Assembly: GCA_015680685.1 (NCBI GenBank) | Contig: MNCI01015796.1 | Location: forward strand, 211,454-271,453 | Direction of reading: 5' to 3' | DNA: 60,000 nt | From: Gnetum montanum | Lineage: Eukaryota > Streptophyta > Gnetopsida > Gnetales > Gnetaceae | Shown here: positions 10,838-20,530 of the stretch, in pieces | Layout: each line of letters starts with the position of its first letter | Numbering within the stretch: the stretch's first letter is position 1 | The notes under the pieces: model-generated | Databases searched by the model: none | Told to the model about the DNA's origin: nothing | Seen by the model: only the letters and a program-made list of their open reading frames with translations | Position numbers and translations under genes: made by a program

Positions 10838-13800
10838 CTAAACATCTGGGGTGGGAGGGTCATCCCCTTTAAACCCGCTGGCATCATGGGCCCTCGCTTC
10901 ACTAGGACCAGCTTCGTAAACATAGTCGCTACCTTGATCCTGAAAATGCAAAAAGAGATAATCAACGTGAGAATAAGAGAAAGACGAAATTCCAAACAAT
11001 GGGCAACGAACGAAGAATATAATTACAAAATGTTTACCATAGGGGATCCCCCTAAGCCAAATTCTAGCCGACGAAGGATTTCTTCTTCTGAGATACTCAT
11101 CCAGTCTATCCCATCAAGGCCTAGGTCGACATCCACCAAGGCCTTCCCCTTGTCAACAGTTGACCAAGTGGGATGCTTTAGGGGGAATTCACCCACTGAC
11201 ACCTCCCCAGAAGCGGTTGTAATCACCCTTGTAGGCGACTCCATCTCAACAGTTGTGTTTTGGACGAAAGTATCAAAGGCAAAGCACAAACCCAATCCCT
11301 CCACAAACATTTCAGGTTGACGTTTTTCAACGGACACTTCCTTTAACGATTTCTTGTAATGATGTTTGTGGTTCTTTTCATCCTAACCCCACTTGTGAAC
11401 CTTGGAAGCGAAAGCTTTCCAATCTTGACATTTGAGGTTCAGGAGATCTATTTGGGCCTTATGCTCTGCTAGTCTCCATGTTAGTGACACATGATGATTG
11501 AGCAAATTCCAATACCTAGTATAGGTGACCTCAGAATTCTGCCAAGAGTGATCATCGCTTAGTTTGGCAGAGGCGAACTCATACCGAGCCTTAAGATCAT
11601 CACGCTCAACTGACAACTCGGAGACTTCCTTTTCCTTTGCTTGAATCTGCAGCCACAACTGTTCAACGGAATGCCTACAGGTCCACAGTGACTTGGCGTT
11701 GTGAACAAGACCTTCCGCTACTTCCTCATAAACAGGTCTTGGAACCTGCACAACTTCTAGGGATAACGTGGGAAAACTCTCTATGCTGATTGTCTCAGAA
11801 GGATCCCACCTCAGTTTGGCACCTATGCACATGAAAAGAACAGATGCTAAAACAACAAAAATAGGGTGTGAAACTCTAAAACTGCAAACAATTCGAAATA
11901 TTTATACCTATTTTAGGGTGGGCTTCCTAAATTCGTTCAACAACTTCTTCAGCAATTCCAGCCACAAAATCCATCTTACTTGGCATTTCTATCCAAGTAA
12001 ATGGCCCATGAGTGCGGACGGACTAACCTCTGCGGTCCTTTCAGGGGGAACCGTTTTCATAGGTACGTACAACTGCATCATCCTGGTTTCGCTGCCTTCA
12101 TCTGGAAAAAATAAAAACACAAAAGTAAAACACCATGGAAACGACAACTAACGAAGCAATTTATAAAATAAAAAGAAAACATACCGTGCTCCTTGTCATC
12201 TTCTGGGGGATTGCCTAAGTCCAGCTTTCCTTTAAGAAAGCTGCTGAACATTTGATCGACACCACCCTGGTCATCCAACAACTCAGTTTCTATGGTGTCT
12301 TCCTTCAACTCTTCCGTTCCTCCTCCCTGATCTTTCTCCACATTTTCCTTCTGATTGTTTTGCTCCGTGTTAGTCTCCTCCTCTTCAGTAATAGTCTTTA
12401 ATGCCTTCTTCCTCACTTCTCGAGTCAAGTTTGAAGGTATCAATGGTATGTAAGCGATCAAAGTAAAAATTATGAACAAAACAAAAATAATAAAGCAATA
12501 AGTGTACTGAGTCTACTTACCTTGGACAAGCATCTTGAATTGAATGTGCTTCACTTGTGGCTCATTGACATTCGAGGCTTCCCCGGTTGAGCGTTCGTGC
12601 TTTTTCAGCTTCGATCTGGCCTAGCCAACGGTCTCTTTGATGACCCATTCAGCTCTTCTCGCAGTGTAAGGCACATCGTCGGGCTTTAATCCCAAACTAT
12701 CACGTGTGTGAATTGAGGTACCTAATGACCCCCCTGTTGTAATAGATACAGATTCATCAATTCCCTCAGGAGCGTCTTGGGACTCGGCAACTTCAAACAA
12801 GTGGTTGATCCATGGGCGGGATAATTGACCTCGATCCCGTAGAACATACTTGTTATCTGCGCAAACTACCAGAAACTTGGCTAAGCGGCACAGGTAACTG
12901 GCAAAGAAGGCAAAGGTGAAGTGGGACTGTGCCTCGACATTCGAGCGCAATCGCACTATCTCCTTATGTAGGCCCGACAACAGAAATTGGGCCCAATTAT
13001 AGCGCATTCTAGTTTCTAGGACAGTTCGCATGATACATACAACTTCAACCCCAAGACTCCGCACCTGGGACAGGGATTTGGGGAATACTCGTGCCCTAAA
13101 TAGGGGATATAATTCATTTACCTCCTCAACCTTTGATTTCCCTTGCATTGGGAATCCCTTGGTACCCTTGGCCACACCCAACCAGTCTTCTAATTCACAA
13201 ATTTTTTGGAGCTCTTTATGAGCCCTGTCTAAAATTACATTTATACCATCTACCGGTACACCAAATAAGTTTGAAAAGAATTCAGGCGACAGATGGAAAG
13301 CTATCTTAACACCCTTAATTCGGGTGTTGTAGTAGGAGACAGACTCATTGAAGGAGTCCACGATCCCGATCATTTATGCTATTGATACATCAGGGCTTGG
13401 GGTCGTGAAGAGCTCCATGAGGTTGGCATTGTCTAAACAATGAGCGATGGATGGCGGGGCATGGATACGCAACCATTTTTGGGCCTTATTGACCTCCCCA
13501 AACTTCATTGACAGGGTAGTCTCAGTTCGCCCCGTTGTGACAGGGTCCCCGCCAGGAGGTACATTAACTGCAAATACAATTCGAAATCATCATATCAGTG
13601 TAACCCCCAGCAGTTGAATAAATACATTAGCACATCTAGGAAATGTTGTCATTTACCGTCAATTGTAGACTTAGAAGTACTACCTAAGCTAGAGTCACGA
13701 GGGAAGACTGGTCCCTTGTCCGACCAATCCTCATACAACCATCCATGAGCTTGGCACATCGCGAACACTTTAGAGAATTGCTTGTGAAAATGANGTCTTC

Positions 13801-15050
13801 ATGGCAATTGTGTCCATACGTGCACTAATGGGCATGTAGACCAGGGCCCGTGGGAAGAACCGTCCTCATTCATAAGCGGCCCCTCATCGATGTCTTCTAT
13901 GAAGACCACGACACCCTCCGCGGCTCCCGGTAGCATGGCCTCAAGCACACTCCACGCCACCAGTTCACTTAGGTGTGACCAGATAACCACTTCGAAATTG
14001 TCCAGCATGAAGGCCAGGAATTCACACGCACCTTCTCTGAACCAGACCCCATTGTTGTAGATAGTTAGATTCGGGGTAGGCTCATCAGCCTCAATGGGGC
14101 CAAACCATGTTAGCACCCCAACGAGCTCAACAACGAGGAGAAAAGGCTTAGTGTCCCTTCAAAAAACCAAAATACCACCGTAAAATTAGTCATGCATCAA
14201 AACGACACGAAAAACCAAAGTGCACATCGTAGACTGACACTTAGAAAAAATTGCTAATTGTTTACGCTCGGCGTATACGCTGCTTAACCCAGTGTATATG
14301 CCGTTAAAAACTATTTACGCTCGACGTATACGCTACTTAACCCAGCGTATACGTCGTTAAAAACTGTCTATGCTCGGCGTATACGCTACCTAACCTGGTA
14401 TATACGCCAACAACGAACTGTTTATGTTGTCGACCAGACCGTTTACGCTTAGCGTATACGCGGCAGAAACCCTCAGTGTATATGCCATAGGAGCCTTCAG
14501 CGTGAATAGTCTATGCTAGACACTGAACAAACAGTTTACGCTGAATCCTGTGCAAATAAGTTTATGCTGAAAATAGTTTGCATGAAAACAGGTCTACGCT
14601 GTACCACACTTGAAAAGAATTAACTGATAACCCTCAGCGTATACGCCGAAACAGCCTTCAGCGTCTACACTGATAAAATTGTCTACGCTTCATGTAGGAA
14701 AAGAAGTGTTTACGCTGTGCACTGATAAAACAAATTATGCTATGACATTCTACGCTATCAGGACTTTACGCTGTGGACTTACACGCTCGGCGTATATGTC
14801 GAAACCCTCTACGCTAACCCTCTACGCTCGGCGTATATGTTGAAGCCCTCCACGAGACTGCCTACGCTACGAAACATGCACAAGCAAAAATAATTAATAG
14901 GGGCAGGATCAGAGGCTACCTGCATGACGATCTAGGTCACGAGGGAATCCTTGGCTTGGGTAGGCACTGCAGCATAGCCTTGCTCTCCTCTGCGAAGGAC
15001 AAGTCAGGATCCTTCCTCCCCTGGCCATCCACTTCCTTGCCTTTGCCCAT
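10838..15050 (-). pseudogene. Antisense seven-exon accessory gene of element A
   Basis: The predicted exons are 15050-14920, 14156-13657, 13567-12521, 12418-12185, 12101-11908, 11822-11038 and 10939-10838. Introns are GT-AG and join frames in phase; the summed coding length is 2993 nt, one base short of 998 codons because of an indel in exon 5. Exon 2 has TKPFLLVVELVGVL, then NFEVVIWSHL, resembling FCP1/NIF HAD phosphatases with the DxDxT aspartates replaced. Exon 3 holds a domain with GVKIAFHLSPEFFSNLFGVP, EDWLGVAK, LYPLFRARVFPKSLSQ, RYNWAQFL and RLAKFLVV. It is possibly related to 'putative plant transposon protein' families. Exon 4 is acidic and exon 6 a coiled coil (YTRYW, SKVHKWG, EEEILRRLEFGLG). 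About six nonsense codons, mostly CAG/CAA/CGA-to-stop, have killed it. Strong similarity to B shows long protein-level constraint. Confidence 0.85.
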
Positions 15051-15310
15051 CTCAGCATCCTCTACGCTGGGATTGGCAGTTGACTCTGAGGGTTGAAACT
15101 GTTTACACTGGAGCCTGAGTCTCTACGCTGACGTTCGAACCTTTATGCTTTGTGTTTACATTGAGGTTTAGATGCCTACGCCTACACTCAAGGTTTTACG
15201 CTTACACTTACGCTAGTGGATTACGCTTACGCTGGGGTTTAGCGGATTATGCTTACGTTGGGGTTTAGCGGATTATGCTTATGCTTGGAGTCTTACGCTC
15301 TGATTTTACA
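14250..15310. repeat. GCGTATACGC-type array over 5' UTR and first intron of the antisense gene
   Basis: Copies of GCGTATACGC, GGCGTATACGCTAC and TTTACGCTG-like words fill most of intron 1 (14157-14919), leave exon 1 clear, and resume at about 15060-15310, upstream of the start codon in the inferred 5' UTR. They belong to the same family as the arrays in the LTR and leader of this element. Confidence 0.78.
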
Positions 15311-15345
15311 CTTAGAATGCAATGTGACAAATGACCCCTCCCTTC

Positions 15346-15353
15346 TTTATATA
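15346..15353 (-). promoter_or_regulatory. TATA box of the antisense gene of A
   Basis: TATATAAA on the minus strand (CACTATATAAAGAAGG context) lies about 300 bp upstream of the proposed ATG at 15050. It matches the plant TATA consensus and agrees with a TATA box at the same relative place in B (48194-48201). The transcription start is inferred to be about 30 bp downstream. Confidence 0.7.
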
Positions 15354-15544
15354 GTGCTCCATCGTCGCTGCTACCGCCGCTGCCTCCCGGTTTGCCATTT
15401 TTGCCTCTTTTTGCCTTCGTTTACCTTTTTTAATTAAAATTTCTTCAAAAAATAATAAAAAAATTATGTATTTAATGTAAAACAAAAATTACTACATCCT
15501 GTTCCCCTACGAACCCCATTTCATGTGTTTACATCGAACATTCC

Positions 15545-15720
15545 AGCACAAACGACGTTACGGCCCGGCACGACCTTAAACTGCCATTATGGCCTAGTAA
15601 GACCCTAAACTGCCACACACACAAACCTCATTCAGCCCAGTAAGGCATTAAACTACCACCCGTGGCCCGGTATGGCCTTAAACTACCATGGGTCCCGGTG
15701 TGACGATAAACCACCATCGT
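15545..15720. repeat. Hairpin tandem array II of element A
   Basis: Units such as GGCCCGGCACGACCTTAAACTGCC, GGCCTAGTAAGACCCTAAACT and GGCCCGGTATGGCCTTAAACTACC occur every 30-40 bp. They share the GGCC-N6-GGCC plus TTAAACT design of array I, and lie between the antisense promoter and the RT frame. Confidence 0.75.
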
Positions 15721-15740
15721 GCATGTACACATAATTTAAA

Positions 15741-18700
15741 TTGCCAAAGAACATAGAACGATACCCATTAGCTTATTCTGCTCTCTGTTTATTGGTAGGA
15801 GCAAACTTGATGGATTGCCAGCATTTAACCACACCGTTAATCATTGATGGACCATATGGCAAGATTACAAGGGACATTGACATAAATCTCATCCACTTAA
15901 GTTCATCAATGGACGATGCAGTCATAGCCTCGACACACCAAACACTAGATAACTACCAAGGTATGACAAAGTCCCTTGACATAGAAGCTGAGAATATCAC
16001 TGAAGACCCGTTGATCAAAACCCCCATCGTCATGTCTAACAATGAGACCAAGATTTTAAAACTAAGTACATTACTACAATCTCAACTGGTCAAAGACCTA
16101 GAAAATGTGCTTAGGGACAACATAAAGGCATTTGCTTGGTCATACACAAACATGCCTAGGTTGGATCCCCGAATCGTCCAGCACAACATCATCCTTGCTC
16201 CAAAATTGAAACTCGTAAAACAAAAGGCACGAAAGGTTAAACCCAAGGTGGCATTGGCAGTTCGCAATGAGATCACCAAACTTTATCAGGCTGGTTTCAT
16301 TCGAGCTATCGATTACGCCGAATGGGTATCCAACATGGCTATTGTCCTGAAGAAGAACGGAAGCATTTGCTTATGCATTGACTTCTGGGATCTCAACATT
16401 GCGACCATAAAAGATGATTTTCCCCTACCCAACATCGATCAACTTGTCGACTCGACCGCTGGGCATGCCTTATTATCTTTTATGGATGGCTTCTCAAGAT
16501 ACAACCAGATATGTATTAACTTGGAGCATCAGCTCCGGACTACCTTTATGACACCATAGGGAGCCTTTTGCTATACAATGATGCCCTTCGGTCTCAAAAA
16601 CGCTGGGGCCACGTATCAAAGGGCAATGACATTCATCTTTAGCGATTACATATTACACTCGCTCAACGACTATGTGGACGACATCGTGGTTAAATCAAAA
16701 ACATCACAACAACATGTACAAGACCTTGACTTGGTGTTAAAACGTTGCTTAAAATATGAGTTGAGACTTAATCCAAAGAAATGTATCTTTGGAGTCAAAA
16801 CAGGCAAAATGCTTGGGTTCATAGCCTCAGAAGCAGGGATATGAGTAGACCCCGATAAGGTTAAGGCCATAACAAACCTAAAACCACCTGGCAACCTTAC
16901 TGAACTTCGAGGTCTACAGGGTAGACTACAGTTCATCAGAAGGTTCATAGAAAAACTAACAGATAAATTAAAACCTATGAACCACTTGTTGCGCAAAAAC
17001 ATCCATTTTGAATGGACTCCACAGTGCCAAGAAGCATTCGATAATATTAAAGCGGCACTTACCCGACTGCCCACGGTTTATCCGCCTCAAAATGATAAAC
17101 CATTTTACATCTACCTCGCAACTTCGGACTCATCAATCACGTCCATGCTTTGCCAGAAACAAGATAATGGAACCGAAGTCCCTGTCTACTACTTAAGCCA
17201 TGCATTAGTAGGACATGGGAAGAAATACAACGACATAGAGAGGTCATGTTTAGCCTTAGTCTTTTCTCTAAAGAAATGGCGACATTACCTCTTCCACAAT
17301 CAAGTTAATATAATCTGCAAGGATAATGTGCTCAGATCCATCACAAGAAACATTTACGAGATAAGTCGGATAGCACGTTGGAAAGCCATGATAGCTGAGT
17401 TTGACCTACATTACATAGCACAATCATCAGTTAAGGGTCAAGCCATAGCAAATCAAATGGCCGCGTCACCAACACACAATTAAGCGACAATAGAGCCAGA
17501 ATTCCCGGATGAGAATATAAGCGCAATAGACATAGTGCTCAATGACTACGACGTCATTCTAAACTTTGATGGAGCATCCACCTCTCGAGGGGGAAGCGTT
17601 GCTGCTGTCATCACCTATCCCTTCGGGGAGATCAGGCCCTTTGCCTATTGTTTCAACTTTCACTGTACCAACAACATAGCAGAGTATGAAGGTCTCCTTA
17701 GAGGTCTCGCGGCAGCACTGGCTTCAGACATCACACGGCTAGTGGTCAGAGGAGACTCACAACTGGTCTTAAACTAGGTCACAGACATTTATACATGCAA
17801 AGAATAACACTTACAACCATACTGTGACTTGGCCAAACATCTAATGAAGTGATTCGAAAACATTGATGTCCAACACATCTCTAGAAATGATAATACCATC
17901 ACAGACGCACTGGCCACCTTAGCGTTAAATATATCGCCTGACATGTTCCATACGTTGCCAAGCTCCATAACCAGTTGTGCCAAACCAATAACCGATACCT
18001 TTGATACGTTGCCAATAGCGTCCGTTAGTACAACACATGCGATAGAATGGTATGATGACATAAAAGAGTACCTTCTACGCGGTGAAACACCGCAACACTT
18101 GACGAATACACAAGAAGATGCGGTACAAAAACGTTCTAGGTAATACGCACTAGTAGGGGACACATTGTGTCGTAGATCCTATGAAGGCATATTGCTAACA
18201 TGCGTTGGTAGTACCGAAGCCCAAACCATCGTTAAACAAGTACATGACAGATTATGCGAAGGACATATCGCACCAAAAGCAATGGCAACAAAGATTAGAC
18301 GCTTAGGCTACTATTGGCCACACATGGAGTATGATTGTCTCTCCAAGGCTAAAACATGTAGTACCTGCCAAAGACACAGTAATCTAATCCATGTCCCACC
18401 AAATGAGTTGCATACAACGCAAATCACATGGCCCTTTCAAAAGTGGGGGTTGGACCTTATCGGCCCAATAACACCCTCATCTTCTGCGGGGAACGGTTTT
18501 ATCATAATTGCAACAGAATATTTCACGAAGTGGGTAGAGGTTGTTCCCCTTTGAAAAACTACATCTAAACACGTGTGCAATTTCATTCTTGAAAACATTG
18601 TAACTTGCTTTGGCATTCCCATGACAATCATCACTGACAACGGGCCATAATTTAGCAGTGCCGAGACCAAAACCTTTTGCGAAAGTCTAGGGATCAAACA

Positions 18701-19286
18701 CTCATTTTCATCCCCTTACTATCCTTAGAGCAATGGGCAAGCAGAGGCCACCAACAAAACAATCATTACAATACTCAAAAAGATGCTTACCCAAAGCAAG
18801 TGAAGATGGCACGAACAATTGGTATACGCATTGTGGGCATACCGTACTACACATCGAACTTCAATAGGTAAGATGCCATATAGTCTTGTTTATGGTTCAA
18901 AAGCTGTTTTACCTCTGGAATTGCAAGTACAATCTTTAAGGATCATGCTTTCCGAACTCCTCGACGATGGGCAAAACAATGACCTACACGTCATTAACTT
19001 GGACTCGGTGGAGGAGGAACGCATACATGCGCTCGATCAGATCGAATGGTACAAAAAAAAACAACAAAGAAGACATCGGCATGACATTCATAAGTGCCTT
19101 ATCAAAGAAGGCGACCTTGTACTTAATGCTGTTCGGGAACACCTAGAAAAATTCTCAGCCAACTGGGAAGGGCCTTACTTGGTCACCAAAGCATACGACA
19201 ATGGAGCATTCAAGTTAGCTGATATGGAAGGAAATGAGCTTGCCAATCCAACCAATCACTTGTTCCTGAAACCGTTCTATATTTGA
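15741..19286 (+). pseudogene. pol: pol of element A: RT, RNase H, aRNase H, integrase
   Basis: A single frame of about 1180 codons has roughly a dozen nonsense codons (for example near 16557, 16842, 17481, 17775, 18136 and 18552). Several replace residues that are W, Q or R in relatives. The order is an N-terminal linker, RT with LCIDFWDLN, MPFGLKNAGATYQ and the catalytic YVDD, then gypsy RNase H (IYLATSDSS, ERSCLALVFSLKKWRHYL). The second archaeal-type RNase H keeps FDGAS, AEYEGLLRGL, RGDSQLV and a late D in TDALATLA. Integrase has an H2C2 finger (HDRLCEGH...CSTCQ), GLDLIGPI, ITDNGP and SNGQAEATN, so the D,D,E triad is kept. It ends ANPTNHLFLKPFYI. The two RNase H domains define Tat. It lies in a different frame from gag-protease, 5.5 kb away. 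Confidence 0.92.
15785..15798 (+). promoter_or_regulatory. Putative 3' splice site joining pol to gag-protease in A
   Basis: CTGTTTATTGGTAG is followed by GAGCAAACTTGATGG, the first bases at which A and B pol become alignable. B has CTTATTGTGGCAG then GTTGAACAAGATGG at the matching point. Ogre elements are known to splice an intron between protease and RT. I could not fix the donor near 10240, and in-frame joining is unproven. Confidence 0.5.
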
Positions 19287-19299
19287 GTACAAGCTCAGG

Positions 19300-19690
19300 T
19301 ACGTACAAGTCCTGGGATCACGACTATAAACTGATACCACAGCTCATCCTGGAATCATGACGGTAAACTGATACCATAGAACAGTCCTGGATTATGACTT
19401 AAAATCGATACCACAGCTCGTCTTGGAATCATGACGATAAACTAATACCACATAGTGTCTGCAATGATGATAAACTAGCACCCGTCTGGCATGATAGTAA
19501 ACTGCCACCGCTGCACTCACCAGAGTCCCCCAAGACTATAAAATGGTTTGCCTCTTCATGGTTCACTAAGACTAGAAACTAGCAATGTAATGTTCGCCAT
19601 GACGCTAAAAGGGAAATGTCCAATGGGTCATGACATAAAACTAACCCATGATAGTTTGCTAAGACTATAAACTGGCAACTCCATCTCTGG
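19300..19690. repeat. Hairpin tandem array III of element A (after integrase)
   Basis: Units of about 35-60 bp contain CCTGGGATCACGACTATAAACTG, GTCTTGGAATCATGAC and TTGCTAAGACTATAAACTGGCA. The arms differ from arrays I and II but still pair (GTC...GAC, AGT...ACT), and the TAAACT tail is kept. It starts just after the pol stop codon. Confidence 0.72.
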
Positions 19691-20525
19691 TTCCTCAATC
19701 CGTGGCCACATTCAAACTTCATCAGAATCACTGCATTGCCCGCCATCAGACGATCCTACCAACATTGCTGCCATTCATATACAGTGCCTGAAATCTCCTC
19801 TAGTGCCTTTGTTCCATCTATAGCTATTTAAGTCTAAGCTTGCTTATTCACTCACGGTTTTCTTATCTCCTTGGAGTTGTGTTTGCAGGATGACACTCAG
19901 AGGTATTCGTACAAGAATGCATTTCATCATAAGCAACAAGATGAGGCAATGTTCACAGCCCACATGGCAGGACTAAATCAAGCCGTTCACTAGTACATCC
20001 CCATTTCCCGGTACATTCCCTATCTACTCACTAACGCACTCTACTCAGCCACACGTCTGATACACCGAGTACACTCAAAACTTGGAGCATACCGTTGCGC
20101 ACTGTAACACCTTCAAGCAGTTTCAACACACAATGTAGCACTTGAGCATGAGTACAAGATCAAAACAAATTTTCTTCCATAAAAAAAAGAGGCAATCAAG
20201 ACCCTTGGCAGTTCCCATATAAACCGCAGGCGGGAAGGCAGTTGTCTTGGAACCAAGTACTCATGTCCAAAAAAATCAAGAACATCTCGTTGCATAGCTT
20301 TGGCTCTCCACCAACAAGTTCCCCATAAACACCAAACAAGGGCCTTGTTCCTCCAAAGAATGCAACATGTCCTCATGTGGCTTTGGTCTCGCCAACAAAT
20401 CCTCTTGGACATTAACCAAGAATCTTGTTTTGCCAAAGAACGCACATCTCATGTATTCATTCCAAGTCTGCCAAATAATGGCTATTGACAAGGATCAACA
20501 TGGCACACACTAGAGCATCCCCTTT
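19691..20525. other. 3' non-coding region of element A
   Basis: This is the stretch between the repeat array and the break into element E. Short open frames on both strands show no similarity to retroelement proteins. A polypurine tract and 3' LTR are expected around here but are not found. Confidence 0.45.
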
Positions 20526-20530
20526 ACCAA

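Larger units (their letters stand above)
4124..20525 (+). mobile_element. Element A: Tat/Ogre-type Ty3/gypsy retrotransposon, 3' truncated
   Basis: The order is 5' LTR, primer-binding site, leader, gag-protease in one frame, a 5.5 kb cassette with an antisense gene, then RT, RNase H, second RNase H and integrase in one frame, and a 3' non-coding region. The second, archaeal-type RNase H marks the Tat lineage of gypsy elements. A cassette between protease and RT is where Ogre elements carry an intron. The element starts inside the antisense gene of G. I found no 3' LTR: sequence passes into the gag of element E at about 20530, so the 3' end seems to have been lost by deletion or rearrangement. 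Confidence 0.88.

Noticed and set aside
11768-12151. Plus-strand open frame of 127 codons
   Set aside because: It overlaps exons 5 and 6 of the better supported antisense gene and resembles nothing.
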